A DNA stretch of 14,801 bases from Coriobacteriales bacterium. GTDB taxonomy: Bacteria > Actinomycetota > Coriobacteriia > Coriobacteriales > UBA8131. The translations under genes were made by a program, and so were the position numbers. This document shows, in pieces, positions 6,402 to 14,147 of this stretch (position 1 is the first letter of the stretch; every line of letters starts with the position of its first letter). The stretch is from contig JAITNB010000129.1 of the NCBI GenBank assembly GCA_031290695.1, positions 1-14,801 of the forward strand, written 5' to 3'. The notes under the pieces are model-generated. The model was not told the DNA's origin and made no database searches. It saw only the letters and a list, made by a program, of their open reading frames with translations.

Positions 6402-6866
6402 ATGGACGAAAGCGGTGTGTTGGCTCTTATTGATGAGCTTTCCGACCTGATCGAGGACGGCAAACCTGCCCTGGGCAACAAGGATAAACGATCTATAGAG
6501 GTGGGGCCGGCACTCGACATCATCGATGAGATACGCCAGGCGTTTCCCATCGAGTTCGCCCAGGCACGTCAGATCGTCCGCGAGCGCCAGGGGCTTCTTG
6601 AGGATGCCGAGGCCGAGTCGAACCGCATTGTAGAAGACGCCCGCAACCAGGCCCTCATCATCGCGAGCGAGCAGGAAGTCGTGCGCATCGCGCAGCAGAC
6701 GGCTGAGAACATCCTCGCCGATGCCCGCGAGATGGAGCGCGAGACCCGTGCGGGCGCCGAGGATTACGCCGACACGGTACTCTCACACATCGAGAACACC
6801 CTCGACAACCTCAACGAGAACGTACGCCGTTGCCGTGAGCGCCTCAACAACAAGGCCGTCCGCTAG
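6402..6866 (+). CDS. SepIVA-like (DivIVA-related) coiled-coil protein
   Basis: The protein has 154 residues from ATG 6402, preceded by GAAGGGA at suitable spacing; a TTG at 6387 would add five residues but lacks a site. An N-terminal segment with LALIDELSDLIEDGK (7-21) and a second with LDIIDEIRQAFPIEF (38-52) precede an Ala/Glu/Arg-rich coiled coil (about 53-150) with repeated EDAEAE, EDARNQA, ADAREME units. The layout, the phrase pattern and the closing AVR resemble mycobacterial SepIVA (Rv2927c), a DivIVA-like protein needed for septation and envelope growth. In mycobacteria that gene also lies directly upstream of a DUF177 gene, as it does here with a 12-nt gap. The protein is shorter than SepIVA (about 245 residues) because the coil is shorter. 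The role in division is inferred from the family and gene neighbour. It could also be labelled as an ATP synthase subunit b-like coil, which I consider a false similarity. Confidence 0.7.
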   Translation: MDESGVLALIDELSDLIEDGKPALGNKDKRSIEVGPALDIIDEIRQAFPIEFAQARQIVRERQGLLEDAEAESNRIVEDARNQALIIASEQEVVRIAQQTAENILADAREMERETRAGAEDYADTVLSHIENTLDNLNENVRRCRERLNNKAVR

Positions 6867-6878
6867 CCCCAGCTTTGT

Positions 6879-7409
6879 ATGCAACAACTTGAACCTCTCA
6901 TCTATAGACTGCTACCAAAACTAGCAGATTTAGGCGCCAGCGCTACGCTTGAGGGCATCTACCCCCTTGCGCGTTATCAGCGTGGTGCCGAGGAGTACGT
7001 GATTGACGACGGCCTGCATTATAGCCTGCTGCTCTCGAATACCGGTGGTGCCGTCCTCCTTACCGGCACCGTCACCGCCACCGCGCAGGCCCGCTGCGCC
7101 CGCTGCCTTGAGCGGGCAACGCTGGAGGTAGCGGGGGAGGTCGAGGGCTACTTCCTCATCAGGCCCAAGGACAGCGAGCTCGACCTCGAGGACGACGAGT
7201 TCTCCGTTGTCGACGCCAAAGGCATTGTCGACCTCGCACCTGCCCTCTTTGCTGCGCTCATCTTCGAGACCCCCCAGGTGCTGCTCTGCTCCGAGGGCTG
7301 CAAGGGGCTTTGCCCCACCTGTGGTGCCAACCTCAACGAGGGCCCCTGCGACTGCGCGCATGACCCCTCAAGCGCCAGTCCCTTCTCCGCGCTCAAGGAC
7401 TTGTTCTAA
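6879..7409 (+). CDS. DUF177 (YceD-family) zinc-ribbon-like protein
   Basis: The protein has 176 residues. The start at ATG 6879 has no recognisable ribosome site, so translation is probably coupled to the gene ending 12 nt upstream. DUF177/YceD proteins are linked to 23S rRNA accumulation and usually sit next to rpmF (ribosomal protein L32). The family hallmarks are here: a beta-rich N-terminal part, CARCL (73-77), an acidic patch LDLEDDE (101-107), and a C-terminal cysteine cluster with C137, C141, C145, C148, C157 and C159 arranged as CKGLCPTCG then CDC, which is likely to bind zinc. No rpmF follows; the next gene is rpsB after its own promoter. The last codons (TTG TTC) double as the -35 of that promoter. 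Confidence 0.88.
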   Translation: MQQLEPLIYRLLPKLADLGASATLEGIYPLARYQRGAEEYVIDDGLHYSLLLSNTGGAVLLTGTVTATAQARCARCLERATLEVAGEVEGYFLIRPKDSELDLEDDEFSVVDAKGIVDLAPALFAALIFETPQVLLCSEGCKGLCPTCGANLNEGPCDCAHDPSSASPFSALKDLF

Positions 7410-7428
7410 AAAACCGTTCTGTTACAAT
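7401..7428 (+). promoter_or_regulatory. rpsB promoter
   Basis: TTGTTC (7401-7406), lying in the last two codons of the DUF177 gene, is followed after 16 bases by TACAAT (7423-7428). A start near 7435 would give an rpsB leader of about 140 nt. Confidence 0.6.
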
Positions 7429-7434
7429 AGCAAG

Positions 7435-7574
7435 GTTCGTCTATTACACATGCCTGAGGACTTCGACCGCGTGTGGCCTGCCCCAAACGGGGACGGCTGC
7501 GGATTCGGGGGTTGAGTTGGGCAGAGGAGCGGAAGCGCCACCCGTGCTTCCCACAAACAAAAAAAGGAGCGACC
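7435..7574 (+). promoter_or_regulatory. rpsB 5' leader with two hairpins
   Basis: The leader contains two predicted stems. The first has GCC (7476-7478) pairing with GGC (7495-7497) and CCCC (7481-7484) pairing with GGGG (7489-7492) around an AAAC loop. The second has GGAAGC (7531-7536) pairing with GCTTCC (7546-7551). AAGGAG at 7564-7569 is the ribosome site. Long rpsB leaders in other bacteria mediate autoregulation by S2; that this one does is an inference. Confidence 0.45.
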
Positions 7575-8480
7575 ATGGCAACGACTGTCAACGTCAAGAC
7601 GCTGCTCGACGCAGCCGTCCACTTTGGGCATCAGACCCGCAGGTGGAACCCCAAGATGAAGCCGTACATCTTCACCGACCGCAACGGCATCTACATCATC
7701 GACCTCAAACGCACCCTCATCGAGCTCGACAAGGCGTATTCCTTTGTGAGCGAGCTTGCCCTGCGCGGCGGCAACCTGCTGTTCGTGGGTACCAAGAAAC
7801 AGGCGCAGGAGCCCGTTGCCAAGAACGCCGAACGCTGCGGCATGCCCTACGTCAACAACCGTTGGCTGGGCGGTATGCTCACGAACTTCGTCACCATCCG
7901 CTCGCGCGTGACCCACATGGAGGAGCTTGAGGCCATGGATGCCGACGGCCGCATGGCGTCCCTGCCCAAGAAGGAGCAGATCCTCCTGCACAAGGAGCTG
8001 GGCAAGCTCCAGGCCAACCTCAACGGCGTGCGCAATATGAAGGCGGTCCCCCAGGCCATCTTCGTGATCGACACCAAACGCGAGGAGATCGCCATCCATG
8101 AGGCACACCGTCTCGGCATCCCCGTCATCGGCATCCTCGACACCAACGCCGACCCCGACGAGGTCGATTTTGGCATCCCGGCCAACGACGACGCGATTCG
8201 CGCGGTCGACCTGCTCTGCAACGTCATCGCCGACGCGATAATCGCCGGCTCGACCACCGCAGTCATCTCCGAGGCCGAGATGGCCAGCGCCCCCAGCGCC
8301 TCCGTCGCCGCTGCCCCCGCCACTCCCGCTATCGAGCCCTCTGTCGCCGAGGCCCCCGCCCCCGAGGCTGTGCAACCCCCCGCCCCCAAAGCCGCAGAAG
8401 CTCCCGCCCCCGAGGTTGCAGAGACCCCCGAGCCAACTCCCGCCGAGTCCGCCCCTGCGCCCGAGGAAGGGAAGGAATAA
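7575..8480 (+). CDS. rpsB: 30S ribosomal protein S2 with long Ala/Pro/Glu tail
   Basis: The protein has 301 residues from ATG 7575, with AAGGAG five bases upstream; the frame continues upstream but lies in the leader. S2 binds at the junction of the head and body of the 30S subunit and is needed for recruiting S1-like functions and late assembly. The core (about 1-235) carries textbook signatures: [19 protein letters not shown] (10-28), [12 protein letters not shown] (94-105) and a late [13 protein letters not shown] (183-195). Usual S2 proteins end about here. Residues 236-301 form an additional low-complexity tail of Ala, Pro and Glu with APAPE-type repeats, likely disordered. The gene is followed after only two bases by tsf, the near-universal arrangement, so the two are cotranscribed. 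Confidence 0.98.
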   Translation: MATTVNVKTLLDAAVHFGHQTRRWNPKMKPYIFTDRNGIYIIDLKRTLIELDKAYSFVSELALRGGNLLFVGTKKQAQEPVAKNAERCGMPYVNNRWLGGMLTNFVTIRSRVTHMEELEAMDADGRMASLPKKEQILLHKELGKLQANLNGVRNMKAVPQAIFVIDTKREEIAIHEAHRLGIPVIGILDTNADPDEVDFGIPANDDAIRAVDLLCNVIADAIIAGSTTAVISEAEMASAPSASVAAAPATPAIEPSVAEAPAPEAVQPPAPKAAEAPAPEVAETPEPTPAESAPAPEEGKE

Positions 8481-8482
8481 CC

Positions 8483-9352
<870 letters not shown>

Positions 9353-9384
9353 GCTTCCATCCTTCCTACCGTTGCACAACATTT

Positions 9385-9416
9385 AGCGGGTGCGTCCTTA
9401 ACGGGGCGCGCCCGCT
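9385..9416 (+). terminator. hairpin after tsf, probable (leaky) terminator
   Basis: AGCGGGTGCG (9385-9394) pairs with CGCGCCCGCT (9407-9416) through ten base pairs, one of them G-U, around a 12-nt loop. The following TTGCTATAG has only a short U content, so termination is probably incomplete or assisted. Confidence 0.6.
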
Positions 9417-9426
9417 TTGCTATAGT
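9398..9426 (+). promoter_or_regulatory. pyrH promoter nested in the tsf terminator
   Basis: TTAACG (9398-9403) lies in the loop of the terminator hairpin. After 17 bases comes TATAGT (9421-9426). The transcript would start near 9433, about 39 nt before the pyrH GTG. Confidence 0.6.
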
Positions 9427-9471
9427 TCTCTCAACCAGTAACCGCCGCTTCTCAAGACCGATTGGAGTGCT

Positions 9472-10188
9472 GTGGGATCATTCAAGTACAAGCGGGTCCT
9501 CCTCAAGCTGTCAGGCGAGCATTTGGCGGGCGACCAGGGCTACGGCATCGACCCCAAGGTCATCAACGGCCTGGCCAGCCAGATCAAGGACATCACCGAT
9601 CAGGGCGGCATAGAGCTTGCGATCACGGTGGGCGGTGGCAATATCTTCCGCGGCATGGCGGCCTCCACCGAGGGCATGGACCGCAGCCAGGCCGACTACA
9701 TCGGTATGCTCGCCACGGTGATGAACGCGCTGGCCCTGCAGGAGGCCCTTGAGCGCGCCGGCGTGTTCACCCGCGTGCAGAGCGCCATCGCCATGCAGGA
9801 GATCGCCGAGACCTATATCCGCCGCCGTGCGGTACGCCACCTTGAGAAGGGGCGCGTGGTCATCTTCGCCGCCGGCACCGGCAACCCCTACTTCACCACC
9901 GACACCACGGCTGCACTGCGCGCCTGCGAGATTGGTGCCGACGTGTTCATGAAGGCCACCAAGGTCGACGGCATCTACAGCAGCGACCCCCTCAAAGACC
10001 CCAGCGCCACGCGCTTCGAGGCCATCAGCTACCTCGACGTGCTCACGCTGGGGCTGCAGGTCATGGACACCACCGCCATATCGCTGTGCATGGACAACAA
10101 GCTGCCGCTTATCGTATTCAGCCTCGACCCCGCCACCAACATGCAACGCGCCCTCAAGGGCGAACCGGTAGGCACTGTCGTGGTATAG
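9472..10188 (+). CDS. pyrH: uridylate kinase (UMP kinase)
   Basis: The protein has 238 residues from a GTG at 9472, with GGAG four bases upstream. PyrH phosphorylates UMP to UDP with ATP in the cytoplasm. It belongs to the amino-acid kinase fold and is a hexamer usually controlled by UTP and GTP. The N-terminal phosphate-binding segment [11 protein letters not shown] (6-16), GGGNIFRG (54-61), [14 protein letters not shown] (137-150) with the acceptor-binding Thr-rich loop, and [10 protein letters not shown] (164-173) near the ATP site are conserved, and the length is normal. The TTG/ATG alternatives upstream lack support. It heads the pyrH-frr-uppS-cdsA set, with its own promoter inside the preceding terminator. 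Confidence 0.98.
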   Translation: MGSFKYKRVLLKLSGEHLAGDQGYGIDPKVINGLASQIKDITDQGGIELAITVGGGNIFRGMAASTEGMDRSQADYIGMLATVMNALALQEALERAGVFTRVQSAIAMQEIAETYIRRRAVRHLEKGRVVIFAAGTGNPYFTTDTTAALRACEIGADVFMKATKVDGIYSSDPLKDPSATRFEAISYLDVLTLGLQVMDTTAISLCMDNKLPLIVFSLDPATNMQRALKGEPVGTVVV

Positions 10189-10230
10189 TCATCCTTTACG
10201 TAATCAAGCTGCGTTGTGCAAGGAGGAACC

Positions 10231-10788
10231 ATGATTGACGAGGTAATCGGCCACCATGAGGAGCAGATGGATAAGACCGTCATCAACCTCGGCCACGAGT
10301 TTGGCTCGATACGCACTGGCAGGGCGTCGGCCGCCGCGCTGGACCGTATCCAAGTGAGCTACTACGGCACGCCCACGCCTATCACGCAGGTCGCGGGCGT
10401 CAAGACCCCTGATGCGCATATGCTTACCATTGAGCCCTGGGACAAGGCCATTCTGCGCGACATAGAGAAGGCCATCCTCGGCAGCGACCTGGGGATCACC
10501 CCCTCAAACGACGGGTCCATCATCCGCCTGCCCTTCCCGCCGCCCACCGAGGAGCGCCGCAAGGAGCTTGTCAAGCAGTGCCGCCACGTCGCCGAGGATG
10601 CCAAGGTCGCCATCCGCAACATCCGCCGCGATGCCAACACCAAGCTCGACCGCCTCATCAAGGAGGAAGACGCCTCCAAGGACGAGGTACACCGTGCCGA
10701 GGAGCGCATCCAGAAGATAACCGACACCCACATTGCCAAGGTAGACGAAGCACTCAAACACAAAGAGGCAGAGGTCATGGAGATCTAG
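10231..10788 (+). CDS. frr: ribosome recycling factor
   Basis: The protein has 185 residues, the canonical length, from ATG 10231, with a strong AAGGAGG four bases upstream; an in-frame GTG at 10216 would place the start over this ribosome site. RRF, with EF-G, splits post-termination ribosomes. Domain I helices frame domain II: SIRTGRASAAALDRIQVSYYGTP-type sequence at about 26-48 (SIRTGRAS is a hallmark), LTIEPWDKAILRDIEKAI, then the NDGSIIRLPFPPPTEERRKEL hinge region and the last long helices. The gene is 42 nt after pyrH, the standard pair, and 29 nt before uppS. Confidence 0.98.
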   Translation: MIDEVIGHHEEQMDKTVINLGHEFGSIRTGRASAAALDRIQVSYYGTPTPITQVAGVKTPDAHMLTIEPWDKAILRDIEKAILGSDLGITPSNDGSIIRLPFPPPTEERRKELVKQCRHVAEDAKVAIRNIRRDANTKLDRLIKEEDASKDEVHRAEERIQKITDTHIAKVDEALKHKEAEVMEI

Positions 10789-10817
10789 GCAAAACACCCT
10801 TGAAAGCACAGGCATCC

Positions 10818-11603
10818 GTGGCACTCACCAACCAACGACTTAAGGAGCTTTTCGCTCCTGCACCATCCACCATCGACCTCGATGCGCTCGATCCCGCGCG
10901 CATCCCTTCGCACATCGCCGTCATCATGGACGGCAACGGCCGTTGGGCGCAGCAGCGCGGCCTCAAGCGCGCAGCCGGGCATAAGGCCGGCATCAAGGGC
11001 GTGCGCGCCCTTATCCGCACCAGCAACGACCTCGGCGTGCGCTACCTCACCATCTACTCGTTTTCCACCGAGAACTGGAGCCGCCCGCTCCAGGAGGTCA
11101 AGACCCTCATGACGCTCTTTGCCAACACGATGGCAGCTGAGCTTGCGGGCATGCATAAAGAACACGTGCGCATACGGGTCATTGGCGACCTGTCGCTGCT
11201 ACCCGCCAGGACGCGCACGACCTTTGAGGATGCCGTCACGCAAACAGCCAATAACACCGGCATGACCCTCGTAATTGCGGTCAACTACGGCTCCCGTCAA
11301 GAGATACTCAGTGCCGTGCAAGCAATCGCCCGCGCCGCCGCAAAGGGCGACCTTGCGGAGCAGGATGTGGATGCCCTCGACCCTGCGGCCTTCTCCACCT
11401 ACCTCCAAACGGCAGGGATTCCCGACCCCGACCTGCTCATACGCACGAGCGGGGAGTACCGGCTTTCTAATTTCCTGCTCTACCAGATAGCCTACAGCGA
11501 ACTTTATGTGACATCTACGCTCTGGCCCGATTTTGACAAGTACGAGCTGCTGCGGGCAATCATAGACTACCAGCAGCGTGAACGACGCTTTGGCGGGGTA
11601 TGA
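10818..11603 (+). CDS. uppS: isoprenyl transferase (undecaprenyl diphosphate synthase family)
   Basis: The protein has 261 residues from GTG 10818. The start is uncertain because neither GTG 10818 nor TTG 10800 has a good ribosome site, while the frame upstream overlaps frr and is not coding. This cytosolic cis-prenyltransferase condenses isopentenyl diphosphate units onto farnesyl diphosphate to make the C55 lipid carrier for peptidoglycan. The family motifs are HIAVIMDGNGRWA (32-44) with catalytic D38, the SFSTENW segment (81-87), NYGSRQEI (156-163) and DLLIRTSGEYRLSNF (205-219) with the phosphate-binding arginines R209 and R215, then SELYVTSTLWPDF. All are intact. Its TGA abuts the cdsA ATG with no gap, so the two are coupled. 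Confidence 0.95.
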   Translation: MALTNQRLKELFAPAPSTIDLDALDPARIPSHIAVIMDGNGRWAQQRGLKRAAGHKAGIKGVRALIRTSNDLGVRYLTIYSFSTENWSRPLQEVKTLMTLFANTMAAELAGMHKEHVRIRVIGDLSLLPARTRTTFEDAVTQTANNTGMTLVIAVNYGSRQEILSAVQAIARAAAKGDLAEQDVDALDPAAFSTYLQTAGIPDPDLLIRTSGEYRLSNFLLYQIAYSELYVTSTLWPDFDKYELLRAIIDYQQRERRFGGV

Positions 11604-12542
11604 ATGAGCAGGGCTAGGGGTGAGCCAGGGACGGGAGGGCGGTCCCCCCGCGTCGAGGCGGTACGTAAGAGGGTCGTTGCTGCCGGAGAGAAAGTTGCGC
11701 CGGCGCAAGGGGACGTGCGCGCGGGCAAGCGTGGGTGGTCGAGCCTCAAGACGCGCGTGGTGACGGCCGCTGTATTCTCGCTTTCGACCGTGGCCCTGAT
11801 ACTCATAAGCATGGTTACCACCGTTGTCGCCGTCGCGGTGCTCTCGGGGCTCTGCGCCTTTGAGTTCTATACGATGCTGCGCGCCGACGCCAAGCTTCCC
11901 AACGTGCTCGTGGGAACCGTCACTGCGGCGCTGTACCCCGTGACCTATGCGGTCTGGCAGTTCAACGGGGTCCTGAGCCTCACCACGGCCTTTGCGGTGG
12001 TGCTCCTCGTATGGTACGTGTTCGATACGCACTCGCGCGTCACCGACATCGCGATAACGCTCTTTGGTGCGCTCTACACCGGCCTCATGCTCACGTCACT
12101 CGTGATCATCCGCGAGATCGTGCCTGGCTTCTGGGGCGGTGCCCTGGTGTTCGCGATACTGTTGAGCGTGTGGGCAAACGACGCGCTGGCGTTCTTTGTG
12201 GGGTCACGCTTTGGCAGGCACAAGATGGCGCAGCATATCTCGCCCAAGAAGTCGTGGGAAGGGTTCTGGGCCGGCATGGTGGCCTCCGTCGCCATCTGGT
12301 GCCTTATCCCGCTCATCCCCGGTATGAGCCTCCACTATGCGTGGGCGGTCGTGGGCGGCATCGCCTGTGGCTGGATAGGCATCCTGGGCGACCTTGTCGA
12401 GTCGCGCATCAAGCGTGGTACCGGCCACAAGGACTCCGGCAACCTCCTCCCCGGCCACGGCGGGTTCCTCGACCGCTGCGACTCGCTGATACTGGTGGCC
12501 GCCATGGCCTCCCTCATCCTCCGCTTTAGCGGCATCTTCTAA
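11604..12542 (+). CDS. cdsA: phosphatidate cytidylyltransferase (CDP-diacylglycerol synthase)
   Basis: The protein has 312 residues from ATG 11604, immediately after the uppS stop, with GGGG within uppS as a possible ribosome site. CdsA is an integral membrane enzyme that makes CDP-diacylglycerol from phosphatidate and CTP for all phospholipids. A basic, probably cytoplasmic, N-terminal extension of about 45 residues precedes roughly seven or eight hydrophobic segments (from about 52 on). The family signature lies at about 267-292: SRIKRGTGHKDSGNLLPGHG followed by GFLDRCD, matching the CDS pattern except for Cys291, where a larger aliphatic or Thr is usual. SPKKSWEG (213-220) is also typical. 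It is the last gene of the block. The usual followers dxr and rseP are not here. Confidence 0.95.
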   Translation: MSRARGEPGTGGRSPRVEAVRKRVVAAGEKVAPAQGDVRAGKRGWSSLKTRVVTAAVFSLSTVALILISMVTTVVAVAVLSGLCAFEFYTMLRADAKLPNVLVGTVTAALYPVTYAVWQFNGVLSLTTAFAVVLLVWYVFDTHSRVTDIAITLFGALYTGLMLTSLVIIREIVPGFWGGALVFAILLSVWANDALAFFVGSRFGRHKMAQHISPKKSWEGFWAGMVASVAIWCLIPLIPGMSLHYAWAVVGGIACGWIGILGDLVESRIKRGTGHKDSGNLLPGHGGFLDRCDSLILVAAMASLILRFSGIF

Positions 12543-12543
12543 C

Positions 12544-12571
12544 AAAAAAGCCCCCGCCTGAGCGAGGGCTT
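12544..12571 (-). terminator. rho-independent terminator of the nfeD-SPFH operon, possibly bidirectional
   Basis: A stem AAGCCC/GGGCTT with one mismatch and an inner CGC-CTGA-GCG loop (12548-12571) is flanked on the left by six A bases (12544-12549). On the minus strand this is a GC stem followed by a U-run, a classic terminator for the gene ending at 12602. On the plus strand it follows the cdsA stop, but only a weak U-tract comes after it. Confidence 0.85.
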
Positions 12572-12601
12572 AATAGCTTGGCATCTCTCACACTGCCGGG
12601 G

Positions 12602-13552
12602 TCAGCCCTTTACAGCGGGGTCTTCCTTTGTGGACTGGAAGATCTCGCCTATGCTTCCCACCACACTGGTGAGGCCTTTGAGCTCAAGCGGCATGAATAT
12701 CTTGGTGGCATTGCCGTTGGCGATGTACTTGAGCGTCTCGATGTAGCGCACGGCCAGCAGGTCGTCTGAGGGATTGCCCTCGTGGATGGCGCTGTAGACG
12801 TTCTTGATGGCCTGCGACTCGCCGTCGGCGATGAGTATCTTTTGCTGCCGCTCGGCCTCGGCGATCTCTTTGATAGCGCTGGCCTTGCCCTCGGCCTCGA
12901 GGATGGCGCTCTGCTTGGTTCCCTCGGCGCGGGCGATGGCGGCGTTACGGGCACCCTCGGCCTCGAGGATGGTGGCACGGCGCTCGCGCTCGGCCTTCAT
13001 CTGGCGGTGCATCGCCTGGGTGACGTCGGCGGGCGGCTCGATACGCTGGAGTTCGACGCGCACAACGCGCACCCCCCATTTGTCGGTGGCGTCATCGAGG
13101 ATATTGCGCAGCGTGACGTTGATCTTCTCACGGCTTGTGAGCGACTCGTCAAGCTGCATCTCGCCTATGACGTTACGCAGGTTGGTCTGCGCGAGCTTGG
13201 TGGCGGCGAGGTAGAAGTTGGTGACGTTGTAGATGAGCTTGAAGGGGTCGGTGGCCTCGTAGTAGACCACTGCGTCAACGGTGACGGCGACGTTGTCCTT
13301 CGTGATGACCTCCTGCGGCGGCACGTCCACGACGTTCTCGCGCATATCGACCTTGGTCACGCGGTCGAGGAAGGGGATGAGCAGGTGCAGACCGGGGTCC
13401 CAGGTGCGCTGGTACTTGCCCAGGCGCTCGACCACGCCCTTCTCGTAAGGGCGGATGATGCGTACCGCGCGCACCGCAAAGACGAGGATGACGATGACAA
13501 TCACGAGGGCAAGAACCGTGAATCCCCCCAATACCGAGGCAAAATCTTCCAT
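12602..13552 (-). CDS. SPFH/band 7 (stomatin-like, QmcA/HflC-type) membrane protein
   Basis: The protein has 316 residues from ATG 13550-13552, with GGGAG about six bases upstream. SPFH proteins form oligomeric membrane scaffolds; bacterial slipins with an NfeD partner are linked to membrane organisation and quality control. An N-terminal membrane anchor (about 9-31) is followed by the SPFH domain: [18 protein letters not shown] (31-48), [14 protein letters not shown] (52-65) and [20 protein letters not shown] (77-96). A charged region rich in Arg/Glu (184-195) leads into a coiled coil with an 11-residue period (EAEG, RAEG, EAEG at about 195-238). The tail (about 265-316) is typical of the family. 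It lies 33 nt downstream of nfeD and is clearly cotranscribed with it. The start is firm. The precise substrate or partner is unknown. Confidence 0.9.
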   Translation of the reverse strand: MEDFASVLGGFTVLALVIVIVILVFAVRAVRIIRPYEKGVVERLGKYQRTWDPGLHLLIPFLDRVTKVDMRENVVDVPPQEVITKDNVAVTVDAVVYYEATDPFKLIYNVTNFYLAATKLAQTNLRNVIGEMQLDESLTSREKINVTLRNILDDATDKWGVRVVRVELQRIEPPADVTQAMHRQMKAERERRATILEAEGARNAAIARAEGTKQSAILEAEGKASAIKEIAEAERQQKILIADGESQAIKNVYSAIHEGNPSDDLLAVRYIETLKYIANGNATKIFMPLELKGLTSVVGSIGEIFQSTKEDPAVKG

Positions 13553-13585
13553 ACGTACTCCCTTCCTTTCCTGTAACGTTAAAAC

Positions 13586-14023
13586 CTATTGCTCGACACG
13601 TACGATGAGGTGCGTGCCGTCGACTCCCATGACCCGTACCCTCGTGTTAACCTGGGGTACGCTGCCGTCCTCGGTGAGCACGTTCCACTCCTCGCGGTCA
13701 ACGCGCGCGCGGGCCTCTCCCTCGGGCGCGTCGCCCCTGATAACCACCCCGATACTCCCCACGAGCCGGTCGACCCCGCTCTTCTTCGCCGTCTCGATGG
13801 TAACTTTCTTCGCGAACGGCCGCAGCAGGAACAGGGCTATCAACGATATGACGATAAAGAGCACCCATTGGATGGGCAGCGGGGCCCCAAGCGCGTTTGC
13901 CACGGCAGCTACTGCGGCGCCAACGGCGAAGGGCAGCATGAAGAACGAGCCAGTGAACATCTCGCCCACGCAGAGCGCGGCGGTAAGAACCACCCAGATC
14001 CAAAACCACGGCAAGGCCTCCAT
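13586..14023 (-). CDS. NfeD-like membrane protein
   Basis: The protein has 145 residues from ATG 14021-14023, with AGGAG six bases upstream; the longer frame to 14083 lacks a site. Short NfeD proteins (NfeD1b type) pair with SPFH proteins. The layout matches: three hydrophobic segments at about 5-20, 27-45 and 51-68, then a soluble OB-fold-like C-terminal domain (about 83-145) with GVDRLVGSIGVVI and GTHLIVRVEQ. It lacks the ClpP-like protease domain of long NfeD proteins. The gene precedes the SPFH gene by 33 nt on the same strand, the standard operon. The role is inferred as a partner of the SPFH protein. Confidence 0.85.
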   Translation of the reverse strand: MEALPWFWIWVVLTAALCVGEMFTGSFFMLPFAVGAAVAAVANALGAPLPIQWVLFIVISLIALFLLRPFAKKVTIETAKKSGVDRLVGSIGVVIRGDAPEGEARARVDREEWNVLTEDGSVPQVNTRVRVMGVDGTHLIVRVEQ

Positions 14024-14098
14024 GACCAGCTCCTCTCGTCCAACGCCCCTTTGATGCCAACCTACGCACGCCCAAAACGGCATGCCCTCATCTTACGC

Positions 14099-14104
14099 TA
14101 TAAT
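14099..14104 (+). promoter_or_regulatory. argS promoter -10 element
   Basis: A perfect TATAAT lies about 44 bases before the argS ATG, within an AT-rich patch of the nfeD/argS divergent region. No convincing -35 hexamer is found at 16-18 bases. A minus-strand promoter for nfeD probably overlaps here (AACTTT-N17-TTATAG, weak). Confidence 0.45.
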
Positions 14105-14147
14105 CTAGCCTTTGCGAAGTAAAGTTACCGATTTTGAGGAGAAGACC

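Noticed and set aside
7450..7515. 21-codon ATG frame in the rpsB leader, possible leader peptide
   Set aside because: No ribosome site lies at suitable spacing (AAGG is about 14 bases away), and the frame overlaps the first hairpin. No codon pattern suggests attenuation.
7422..8375. 317-codon minus-strand frame opposite rpsB
   Set aside because: It is a low-complexity Gly/Asp/Val-rich shadow of the S2 gene and runs through the rpsB promoter and leader.
9511..10146. 211-codon minus-strand frame opposite pyrH
   Set aside because: It is an antisense shadow of a clearly conserved kinase gene and has no independent support.
10578..10817. Upstream extension of the uppS reading frame
   Set aside because: This part overlaps frr in another frame and encodes Arg/Gly/Pro/His-rich nonsense; the family N terminus begins after 10800.
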